Positions 1-5,419 of a stretch of 5,419 bases of DNA are shown one piece after another. Made by a program: the position numbers and the translations under genes. Numbering within the stretch: position 1 is the stretch's first letter; each line of letters starts with the position of its first letter. Source of the stretch: Phenylobacterium sp. (GTDB taxonomy: Bacteria > Pseudomonadota > Alphaproteobacteria > Caulobacterales > Caulobacteraceae); the NCBI GenBank assembly GCA_025350885.1, contig JANXXA010000106.1:1-5419 (forward strand). The letters are read 5' to 3'. The notes below the pieces were generated by a model. That model did no database searches. It saw only the letters and a program-made list of their open reading frames with translations, and was not told the origin of the DNA.

Positions 1-1466
1 CAGCGGGATGCCAGGAATGAGCTCAACCGCAAAGCCACGATCTCGCCGATCTCGCGGCCGCCTGTCGGCGCGCCATAGCGGAAGCGACCCTCTCCGATCG
101 GATCGAGGCTGGCCGGATTGTCCAGGTTCGGGGCATTCGGCGTAATGATCACCAGCCGCTCGTTCAACAGGACAACCTGCTTGTCTCCCCAGCGACCGCG
201 ATAAAGCCCCGCAAAGCGCGCCCACGCGGGGTTCCAGGCCGCCGTAGCCGACTTGGGCCTGGACGCAGCCGCGACGGCCTGGCCCACCGTCGCCATCAGC
301 TGATTGGCAATATCGCCGGGATTGGAGTCATGGGTGTTCGTCAGGACGATCACACCGACCTTGTCGTCGATCTGAACGAGCGTCTGGGTGGTGTTCCCAA
401 GGTAACCACCGCTATGTCCGACATAGGTCCGGTCCTTCACCCGCTGGACGTCGAAGCCAAGCCCGGTGCCGCTTTTCCAGTCTTCATCGACGGAACGAAC
501 CCGCATCATCTCGCGCCAGGAACCGCTGCTCACGATCTGCGAGCCCCCTCGGGGACCCCGGCGGAATTGCGCCGACATGAATTTGGCCATGTCGTCGACG
601 TTCGACGTCAGGCCCGTGGCGGCCGCCATCCCACGTGAATCGATGAACGGCAGCACTTCGCGGGTCCCGTCCGGCATCCGCCGACCATAGGGCACGGTCA
701 GTTCAGGCACGTTCTTGTCGACGCTCGAGGCCGTCATGCCAAGCGGATCAAAAATGTGATGCTGCAGGTAGTCCGCCCAGCTCTCCCCGCTGACCTTCTC
801 CACCACCCGGCCGGCGGCGGTGAAGCCAAGGTTTGAGTACTTCCAGCGCGTGGCCGGGGCGAATGCCGCCTGACGTTCCGCATATAGACGCTGGAATTCC
901 GCGGGCGTCGGGAAGTTGAGCGACTCCCAATGGTCTCCGGCTTCACGTTGCAGACCGGAGCTATGGGACAGAAGCTGCTCGACGGTGATCGGGCCGTCAT
1001 CGTCACCCGCCGGTTTCGCCTTGAACCAGGGCAGGTACTGCACAACCGGATCGTCGAGCCTGAGCTTGCCTTCCTCCCTCAACTGCATGATGGCGACGGC
1101 TGTGAACAGCTTGCTGTTCGACGCCATGCGAAAGCGCGTTGCCGGCGTCATCGACCGCTTGGTCTTCAGATCGGCATAGCCGAAGCCTTTGGACCAGACC
1201 AGTTGCTGGTCACTGACGACACCGACGGCGACACCGGGGAGGCCTCGATAAGCAATCTGGCCCTCCATCCAGGCCGAGAACAGACGCTCGGCCGCCAGCA
1301 CTTCCGGGGCGGTGGCCACAGTTGTGGAGATGCCCATCGGCGCGACGGTCTGAGATGCCGCCGGTATCGCTCCGAACGCGAGGAGAATCGCCGCCGCGGC
1401 GCCCGCCACCCGTCGTGTGATCTTGAACAGCTGTGCGGCCCCCCCGACCGGCAGTCTCAAAGCCAT
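1..1466 (-). CDS. Serine hydrolase, class C beta-lactamase/esterase family (C-terminus off the window)
   Basis: 488 codons are visible and the frame is open to the left edge. The N-terminus looks like a Sec signal peptide: basic KITRR at residues 15-19, a hydrophobic stretch to about 34, then a likely cleavage site near AAS-Q (36-39), so export to the periplasm or outer-membrane side is expected. The beta-lactamase-fold motifs are complete: SxxK as S116-N-S-K119 (nucleophile S116), Y210-S-N212, and H351-S-G-G354 in place of KTG. LLSHSSGL (165-172) is also typical. After about residue 395, WNPAWARFAGLY starts a small C-terminal beta-rich domain common in these S12-type proteins. The family includes esterases, D-amino-acid peptidases and beta-lactamases; substrate cannot be told from sequence. 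The ATG is preceded by an in-frame TGA 27 bases upstream, so no longer start exists, but there is no clear Shine-Dalgarno. Not in the conserved gmk cluster. Resistance function is not implied. Confidence 0.9.
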   Translation of the reverse strand, partial: MALRLPVGGAAQLFKITRRVAGAAAAILLAFGAIPAASQTVAPMGISTTVATAPEVLAAERLFSAWMEGQIAYRGLPGVAVGVVSDQQLVWSKGFGYADLKTKRSMTPATRFRMASNSKLFTAVAIMQLREEGKLRLDDPVVQYLPWFKAKPAGDDDGPITVEQLLSHSSGLQREAGDHWESLNFPTPAEFQRLYAERQAAFAPATRWKYSNLGFTAAGRVVEKVSGESWADYLQHHIFDPLGMTASSVDKNVPELTVPYGRRMPDGTREVLPFIDSRGMAAATGLTSNVDDMAKFMSAQFRRGPRGGSQIVSSGSWREMMRVRSVDEDWKSGTGLGFDVQRVKDRTYVGHSGGYLGNTTQTLVQIDDKVGVIVLTNTHDSNPGDIANQLMATVGQAVAAASRPKSATAAWNPAWARFAGLYRGRWGDKQVVLLNERLVIITPNAPNLDNPASLDPIGEGRFRYGAPTGGREIGEIVALRLSSFLASR

Positions 1467-1503
1467 AAGGACGGGATGGCTGCGCTGGCGTCAACGCTCC
1501 GCA

Positions 1504-1520
1504 CCAGGGTTCGCCCCTGG
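1504..1520. other. Short intergenic hairpin between gmk and the serine hydrolase gene
   Basis: A perfect 6-bp stem, CCAGGG with CCCTGG, closes a 5-base loop within the 101-base gap downstream of gmk. On the minus-strand transcript no run of U follows, so a standard intrinsic terminator is not supported. It could slow polymerase or be chance in GC-rich DNA. I see no convincing promoter in the rest of the gap. Confidence 0.3.
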
Positions 1521-1567
1521 CCAATCTCGGAACCTGCAGCCTTACGTCGCGATGCTAGCCCCCGCCC

Positions 1568-2251
1568 CTACTCCTCCGCCAGCCCCCGCACGAACGCCGG
1601 CAGCCACGGATTTCGCCCCGGCTTCATCCGCTCCGCCCGGTAGATGTGGCCCAGGTCGGCGTAGGCGCCGTCGAAGTTCTTGTTGACGATCAGATAGTCG
1701 TATTCGTCCCAGTGGGTGATCTCGTCACGCCCGCGCTCAAGCCGCAGGTTGATGATCGCATCACTGTCCTGGGCGCGGGCGTGCAGTCGGCGCGACAGGT
1801 CCGACCACGACGGCGGCAGCACGAAGACGCGGACGCTGTCGTTGGGCATCTTCTCGGCGATCGACCTGGCGCCCTGCCAGTCGATGTCGAAGAGCACGTC
1901 CTTGCCCGCCGCCAGCGCCGCCTCGACCGGCGCTTTCGGCGTGCCATAGCGGTGGTTATGGACGTCGGCCCATTCGAGGAATTCGCCGGCGGCGATCATC
2001 GCGTCGAACGCCTCGCGGCTCCGGAAGACATACTCCCGGTCGGGCTCCTCGCCGGGCCTAGGGGCCCGCGTCGTCGCGGAGATCGACAGGATCAGGTCCA
2101 GGTGGTCGGCCACCAGCCGGCGCGACAGCGAGGTCTTGCCCGCCCCCGACGGGCTCGACACCAGCAACAGCAGCCCGCGCCGCTGGGTCTCCCAAGGTTT
2201 GGCCGCGTCGTCCCCGCCAGAGCCCGACACGGCCTGTCCGCTACTCGACAT
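1568..2251 (-). CDS. gmk: Guanylate kinase
   Basis: Cytosolic enzyme that transfers phosphate from ATP to GMP to give GDP, an essential step in GTP, dGTP and (p)ppGpp supply. The 227-residue protein shows the P-loop SSPSGAGKT (residues 32-40, K39 contacting phosphate), the GMP-binding segment SATTRAPRPGE (58-68), the YGTPK segment, the hallmark DIDWQGA and FVLPPS. Bacterial Gmk is usually about 205-220 residues. The excess here is a Ser/Gly-rich N-terminal extension of about 25 residues before RRGLLLLVSSPSG, so a later start is possible, though the ATG used here has a weak GAGCAGG about 3-9 bases upstream and overlaps the yicC stop by 11 bases, consistent with translational coupling. Gene order yicC-gmk is conserved in alphaproteobacteria. 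No missing key residue seen. The product is certain from motifs; the exact start is less so. Confidence 0.96.
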   Translation of the reverse strand: MSSSGQAVSGSGGDDAAKPWETQRRGLLLLVSSPSGAGKTSLSRRLVADHLDLILSISATTRAPRPGEEPDREYVFRSREAFDAMIAAGEFLEWADVHNHRYGTPKAPVEAALAAGKDVLFDIDWQGARSIAEKMPNDSVRVFVLPPSWSDLSRRLHARAQDSDAIINLRLERGRDEITHWDEYDYLIVNKNFDGAYADLGHIYRAERMKPGRNPWLPAFVRGLAEE

Positions 2252-3122
2252 TCTGCACCTGCTCGCGGAACTGCTCGATGATGGCTTTGAGGTCCAGGCC
2301 GACCCCGGTCAAGGCGCCCGAGGCCGACTTGGAGCACATGGTATTGGCCTCGCGCATGAATTCCTGGGTCAGGAAATCGAGCTTGCGCCCGACTCCCCCT
2401 TTCGTTGCGAGGAGCGCGTGGGCGGCATCGACGTGGCCCTTCAGCCGGTCGAGTTCCTCGCGGACGTCGGCCTTGACGGCCATGGCGGCGGCCTCCTGAA
2501 CGATCCGCTCCTCGCTCGCCGCGTCGCCGGCGAGTTCGATCAGCCGGATCTGGAACCGCGCCTTGATCGCCGCAGGCTGGCCGCCGGCGAGGGTCTCGGC
2601 GTGGCCGGTCACCTCGCCGATGCGCGTGGCGAGACCGTCAAGCACGCCCTGGAGCGCGGCGCCTTCTTCCCTGCGGCCCGACGCGAGCCCGTCCAGCGCC
2701 ACGCCGATCGACGCCGCCATCCGGGTCTCCAGCGCCGCCAGGACTTCGGGATCTTCGACGGCATCGGGCGCTTCGATCACACCGCGCAGGCCCAGCAGGC
2801 CGTCGAGGCTGGGCGCGGTCGCCTGGCCCGAGGCCACGTAGGGCGCGCCGGCCGCCAGGTACCGCTCCAGCAGTTCGAGGTTGAGCCGAACGCTGCCCGC
2901 GCCCTCCGAGCGCTTGGCCTGCAGCCCGACGGTCAGCTGGCCGCGCTGGAACCGCGCCTGGGCGCCCTCGCGCGCCGCCCGCTCCAGGCCCTCAAAGCCG
3001 GGCGGGCCGCGAAACCGCACCTCGAGGTTCCGGCCGTTCACCGAGCGCGCCTCCACCGCCCAGCTCCAGGCGCCCAGTGCACCCTCGGCGCGGCCGAAGC
3101 CGGTCATGCCGGAAAGGGTCAT
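2241..3122 (-). CDS. yicC: YicC/YloC-family endoribonuclease
   Basis: Cytosolic protein of 293 residues, the usual length for the family. The N-terminal YicC domain (about residues 2-157) opens with MTLSGMTGFGRAEG and contains the conserved VEARSVNGRNLEVRFR (23-38). The C-terminal DUF1732 domain (about 208-293) shows the VREELDRLKGHV segment (220-231), KLDFLTQEFMREANTMCSKS (247-266) and a terminal amphipathic helix. Family members from E. coli and Bacillus have been reported as endoribonucleases acting in RNA turnover; that role is taken from the family. The frame stays open upstream as far as 3368, but that extension would translate the inverted-repeat element and run into mltG. The start at 3122 is preferred because it matches the family N-terminus and has a GAGG nine bases upstream. 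It sits between mltG and gmk and overlaps the gmk start, probably co-transcribed. Confidence 0.94.
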   Translation of the reverse strand: MTLSGMTGFGRAEGALGAWSWAVEARSVNGRNLEVRFRGPPGFEGLERAAREGAQARFQRGQLTVGLQAKRSEGAGSVRLNLELLERYLAAGAPYVASGQATAPSLDGLLGLRGVIEAPDAVEDPEVLAALETRMAASIGVALDGLASGRREEGAALQGVLDGLATRIGEVTGHAETLAGGQPAAIKARFQIRLIELAGDAASEERIVQEAAAMAVKADVREELDRLKGHVDAAHALLATKGGVGRKLDFLTQEFMREANTMCSKSASGALTGVGLDLKAIIEQFREQVQNVE

Positions 3123-3131
3123 TGAGCAGGT

Positions 3132-3135
3132 CCTC
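3132..3135 (-). promoter_or_regulatory. Ribosome binding site of yicC
   Basis: On the minus strand GAGG lies nine bases before the ATG whose first base is 3122. This favours the short yicC start over upstream in-frame starts, the farthest at 3368, and shows that yicC has its own initiation signal, needed because the repeat element separates it from mltG. Confidence 0.7.
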
Positions 3136-3160
3136 GGGCCGTCGACAGGTCGAAACAGGT

Positions 3161-3190
3161 AACCACGGAAAACACGGAAAGAGCACGGAA
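3161..3190 (+). repeat. Left arm of the inverted repeat
   Basis: Thirty bases starting AACCACGG. The heptamer CACGGAA occurs three times, at 3164, 3173 and 3184, separated by 2 and 4 bases (AA, AGAG). The match with the right arm ends at 3161: position 3160 does not pair with 3314. Confidence 0.9.
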
Positions 3191-3222
3191 GGAGACGGGA
3201 ATTATCCACGGCGTCAGATGGA

Positions 3223-3250
3223 TTGATTGCGCGCGGCGCGCGCGATTCAA
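3223..3250. other. GC-rich hairpin in the centre of the inverted-repeat element
   Basis: GCGCGC at 3229-3234 and GCGCGC at 3238-3243 flank a 3-base loop. The stem extends outward with one mismatch and one bulged base by TTGA (3223-3226) pairing with TCAA (3247-3250). Seen directly as an imperfect palindrome. A role as a processing, pausing or protein-binding site is only inference. Confidence 0.6.
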
Positions 3251-3283
3251 GCGGACTGGGCCAAAGGAGGTCGCTTCCCTTTT

Positions 3284-3313
3284 TTCCGTGCTCTTTCCGT
3301 GTTTTCCGTGGTT
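3284..3313 (-). repeat. Right arm of the inverted repeat
   Basis: Exact reverse complement of the left arm over all 30 bases. On the minus strand it begins with the final A of the mltG TGA stop codon and reads ACCACGG onward, so it lies directly against the end of the gene. Inward of the arm a T-run (3281-3283) would continue the stem only by weak pairs. Confidence 0.9.
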
Positions 3314-4341
3314 CACTTCCCCGCCGCCGCCGCGCGTGCCCGCTCGATACCCCGCCACTTGGCGACATTCGCCTGATGCTCCGCGTAGGTCGAGGCGAAG
3401 ACGTGGCCGCCGGTCCCGTCAGCGACGAAGAACAGCTCCGTGCTCCTTGGCGGATTGAGCACCGCGGCGAGCGCCGCGCGGCCCGGATTGGCGATTGGCG
3501 TCGGCGGCAGGCCGACGATCCGATAGGTGTTGTAGGGCGTGGCGGTCATCAGTTCCTTCAGGGTGATCCCGCGGCCCAGCGGCCGACCCTGCGAGACGCC
3601 GTAGATCACGGTGGGGTCGCTTTCCAGTTTCATTCCGAGGCGCAGGCGGTTTTCGAACACCGCCGCGATCCTCGGGCGCTCAGCGGCAACCCCGGTCTCC
3701 TTCTCCACCAGAGAGGCCAGCGTCACCGCGTCCTGCGGCGTGTTCAGCGGCAGGCCGCTCGCCCGTCCGGCCCACAGCTGCGCCAGCAGGGCGTCGCGCG
3801 CCGCGCGCATCCGGGCGACCACGGCGGCGCGGTCCTCGCCGCGCTGGACCTGGTAGCTGTCGGGCAGGATCGAACCTTCGGGGGGCGTCGCGACCTCGCC
3901 CGCCAGCACCGGCTCGGCGCGCACCGCATCGACCGCCATGTCGCTGGTCCAGCCCTCGGGGACGGCCACGAACCGGCGCACGACGCGGCCAGCCTGGATG
4001 TCGGTGAGCACCCGGTCCATCGGGGCGCCACTGGGGAATTCGTATTCGCCGGCCTTGAGGCTGCGCCGTCCGGCCGCCAGACGATCCGCCAGCAGGAACA
4101 GCGTGCGTGAGCGGATTGCGCCGGCTGCCTGCAACGCCGTGGCAATCTGGCCGGCGCTGGACCCGCGCGCCAGGACCAGGCGGGTCACGGTCCCCGACCT
4201 GGCTGTCGGTCCAGGGCCGCGATAGTTCCAGAACGCCCAGGCAGAGGCCAGGGCGACGACCACGAAGAGCGCGACCAGGACGCCGCTCAGCGCCCGCGCC
4301 AGGCCCCGGTGGCGGCGCACGGACTGACGCTGCCGGCTCAC
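3313..4341 (-). CDS. mltG: Endolytic murein transglycosylase (YceG family)
   Basis: Inner-membrane enzyme that cleaves nascent glycan strands inside the chain, leaving 1,6-anhydro-MurNAc ends, and so is thought to end glycan polymerisation (family knowledge). The 342-residue protein has a basic N-terminus, one membrane segment at about residues 18-38, a LysM-like region at about 52-116, then the YceG catalytic domain. The signature LASLVEKETG (208-217) places the catalytic glutamate at E213. NRLRLGMKLESDPTVIYG (231-248), TPYNTY (268-273), GLPPTPIANPG (277-287) and the late FFVADGTGGHVFASTY are all present. The start is GTG, giving a 4-base GTGA overlap with the fabF stop; AGAAGG lies four bases upstream on the transcript, a rather short spacing. 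The overlap points to coupling with fabF. A low-complexity Ala tail ends the protein just before the repeat element. No missing key residue. Confidence 0.95.
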   Translation of the reverse strand: MSRQRQSVRRHRGLARALSGVLVALFVVVALASAWAFWNYRGPGPTARSGTVTRLVLARGSSAGQIATALQAAGAIRSRTLFLLADRLAAGRRSLKAGEYEFPSGAPMDRVLTDIQAGRVVRRFVAVPEGWTSDMAVDAVRAEPVLAGEVATPPEGSILPDSYQVQRGEDRAAVVARMRAARDALLAQLWAGRASGLPLNTPQDAVTLASLVEKETGVAAERPRIAAVFENRLRLGMKLESDPTVIYGVSQGRPLGRGITLKELMTATPYNTYRIVGLPPTPIANPGRAALAAVLNPPRSTELFFVADGTGGHVFASTYAEHQANVAKWRGIERARAAAAGK

Positions 4342-5419
4342 GTGACCTTCTTGAACACCACGGAGGCGTTGGTGCCGCCGAACCCGAAGGAGTTGGAGAG
4401 CGCGATGTCGATCTTCATCGGCTTGGCCTTGTTCGGCACCAGGTCGATGGCGGTTTCGATCGAGGGATTGTCGAGGTTGATGGTCGGCGGCGCGATCTGG
4501 TCGCGAATCGCCAGGCAGGTGAACGCCGCCTCGATGGCCCCGGCGGCGCCCAGCAGGTGTCCGGTGGCCGACTTGGTCGAACTCATCGTCGCCTTGCCGG
4601 CGGCGTCCCCTAGCAGGCGGGTCACCGCGCCGAGTTCGATCTCGTCGCCGAGCGGGGTCGATGTCCCATGGGCGTTGATATAGTCGATCTGGCCCATCTC
4701 CACGCCCGCGTCCTTGAGCGCCGCCTTCATCGCCCGGAACCCGCCGTCGCCATCCTCGGCCGGCGCGGTGATGTGATAGGCGTCGCCGGCCAGGCCATAG
4801 CCGGCCACCTCGGCATAGATCTTCGCGCCGCGCGCCTTGGCGTGCTCGTATTCCTCGAGCATCAGCACGCCAGCGCCCTCGCCCATGACGAAGCCGTCGC
4901 GGTCCTTGTCATAGGGCCGGCTGGCCTTTTCCGGGGTGTCGTTGAAGCCGGTCGACATGGCCCGCGCGGAAATGAACCCCGCCATGCCCACCGGACAGAT
5001 CGCGGCCTCCGCACCCCCCGCCAGCATCAGGTCGGCGTCGCCATATTTGATCAGCCGCGCCGCGTCGCCGATGGCGTGGGCGCCGGTGGCGCACGCCGTC
5101 ACCACCGAATGGTTCGGGCCCTTGAATCCATGGCGGATCGACACCTGGCCGCTGGCTAGATTAATCAGCGCGGAGGGTATGAAGAACGGGCTCACCCGGC
5201 GCGGGCCCTTCTCATGCAGCTCGATTGAGGTCCGCTCGATAGTCGCCAGCCCGCCGATCCCCGAGCCGATCATCACCCCGGTCCGCTCACGGTCGGCATC
5301 GGTCTGTGGCTGCCAGCCGGAATCCTTCACCGCCTCGTCGGCGGCGGCGATCGCATAGAGGATGAAATCATCAACCCGGCGCTGATCGCGGGTCGAAAGC
5401 GTCTGGTCCGGATCAAACG
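4338..5419 (-). CDS. fabF: 3-oxoacyl-[acyl-carrier-protein] synthase II, N-terminus off the window
   Basis: Condenses malonyl-ACP with acyl-ACP in the elongation cycle of type II fatty acid synthesis, in the cytosol. 359 residues are visible. Full-length FabF is about 410-425, so roughly 55-65 N-terminal residues lie beyond the right edge. The thiolase-fold active site is complete: nucleophile Cys in VVTACATGAH (codon 5093-5091), His in NAHGTSTPLGD (4670-4668), Lys and His in SSTKSATGHLLGAAG (K codon 4574-4572, H codon 4559-4557), and the C-terminal SNSFGFGGTNASVVF loop. Residues such as GSGIGGL and SPFFIPSALINLASG match KAS II rather than KAS III; KAS I (FabB) is less likely from the neighbourhood. 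fabF is normally preceded by acpP, expected just off the right edge. The TGA stop overlaps the mltG GTG start. Confidence 0.96.
   Translation of the reverse strand, partial: FDPDQTLSTRDQRRVDDFILYAIAAADEAVKDSGWQPQTDADRERTGVMIGSGIGGLATIERTSIELHEKGPRRVSPFFIPSALINLASGQVSIRHGFKGPNHSVVTACATGAHAIGDAARLIKYGDADLMLAGGAEAAICPVGMAGFISARAMSTGFNDTPEKASRPYDKDRDGFVMGEGAGVLMLEEYEHAKARGAKIYAEVAGYGLAGDAYHITAPAEDGDGGFRAMKAALKDAGVEMGQIDYINAHGTSTPLGDEIELGAVTRLLGDAAGKATMSSTKSATGHLLGAAGAIEAAFTCLAIRDQIAPPTINLDNPSIETAIDLVPNKAKPMKIDIALSNSFGFGGTNASVVFKKVT
4346..4351 (-). promoter_or_regulatory. Probable ribosome binding site of mltG inside the fabF 3' end
   Basis: AGAAGG on the minus strand ends four bases before the GTG at 4341. 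It is imperfect and close, but supports the GTG as the start and reinitiation by ribosomes finishing fabF. Confidence 0.45.

Larger units (their letters stand above)
3161..3313. repeat. Inverted-repeat intergenic element (REP/MITE-like) between mltG and yicC
   Basis: Two perfectly matching 30-base arms face each other across a 93-base centre, 153 bases in all. The arms are unlike the coding DNA around them: purine-rich on one strand and built from repeated CACGGAA. The centre holds its own GC-rich hairpin. The right arm ends exactly on the last base of the mltG stop codon, and the left arm ends about 25 bases before the yicC ribosome binding site, so the element fills the spacer and disrupts neither gene. 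It carries no coding capacity I can support. On the operon transcript it could form a very stable long-range stem. No U-tract follows, so simple termination is not evident. Layout resembles dispersed palindromic repeats found between bacterial genes. Whether it is present elsewhere in this genome cannot be seen here. Confidence 0.85.

Noticed and set aside
961..1045. Suspected frameshift in the serine hydrolase near the GPITVEQLLSHSSGL region
   Set aside because: Rereading the bases on the plus strand (GATCGGGCCGTC) shows the frame passes through without a stop; the suspicion came from miscounting a C run.
1467..1497. TTGACG upstream of the serine hydrolase start as a -35 box
   Set aside because: At 17-base spacing the -10 position reads TCCTTA, a poor match, and transcription would begin inside the coding region.
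1646..2281. Plus-strand open frame (about 211 codons) opposite gmk
   Set aside because: Complete overlap with a certain gene, Arg- and Val-rich shadow composition, no motif.
2136..3125. Long plus-strand open frame (about 329 codons) opposite yicC and gmk
   Set aside because: It is antisense to two genes with clear family motifs, is rich in Arg, Ala, Gly and Pro as expected from GC-rich codon complementarity, and shows no domain I recognise.
3263..3270. Strong Shine-Dalgarno-like AAAGGAGG on the plus strand; on the minus strand it reads like the 16S rRNA tail CCUCCUUU
   Set aside because: No start codon at proper distance opens a believable plus-strand gene. Pairing of the complement with the yicC GAGG would be only about 4 bp, too little to argue for a switch.
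3161..3313. CRISPR array or classical intrinsic terminator
   Set aside because: The long repeats are only two and inverted, with no regular spacers, so not CRISPR. The stem is long-range with a 93-base loop and no U-tract after it, so not a standard terminator.
3223..4110. Plus-strand open frame (about 295 codons) opposite mltG
   Set aside because: Its start lies in the repeat element and the rest mirrors MltG codons. No recognisable domain; composition is typical of a shadow frame.

Overview
The window is a compact, high-GC (roughly two-thirds G+C by eye) stretch of an alphaproteobacterial chromosome. Every gene I can support lies on the minus strand, so the region is read from right to left. 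The order fabF - mltG - yicC - gmk, with short overlaps, is a conserved alphaproteobacterial arrangement. Together with the protein sequence character it suggests Caulobacteraceae (Caulobacter or Phenylobacterium type). The genus is inferred from memory of the families, not from a search.

In transcription order: (1) fabF enters from the right edge without its N-terminus and is otherwise intact, with its Cys-His-His active site visible. (2) mltG begins on a GTG that overlaps the fabF stop (GTGA) and encodes a membrane-anchored endolytic murein transglycosylase. (3) A 190-base spacer follows. Nearly all of it is a 153-bp structured element: two perfect 30-base inverted arms, each with three copies of CACGGAA, around a 93-base centre that holds a GC-rich hairpin. 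(4) yicC encodes a YicC-family endoribonuclease; its start is fixed by a GAGG ribosome binding site and by the family N-terminus. (5) gmk encodes guanylate kinase and overlaps the yicC end by 11 bases. (6) After a gap of about 100 bases comes a secreted or periplasmic serine hydrolase of the class C beta-lactamase/esterase family, which runs off the left edge.

The first four genes cover membrane lipid synthesis, peptidoglycan strand termination, RNA turnover and guanine nucleotide supply. They are best seen as a growth-related housekeeping operon. The serine hydrolase lies on the same strand but is spaced away and is not part of the conserved core, so it may be transcribed separately.

I found no tRNA or rRNA, CRISPR array, transposase, phage gene or clearly new multi-gene system. 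The one element the genes do not explain is the inverted-repeat cassette between mltG and yicC. It looks like a dispersed intergenic repeat (REP/MITE-like) and is the best candidate for a second look.
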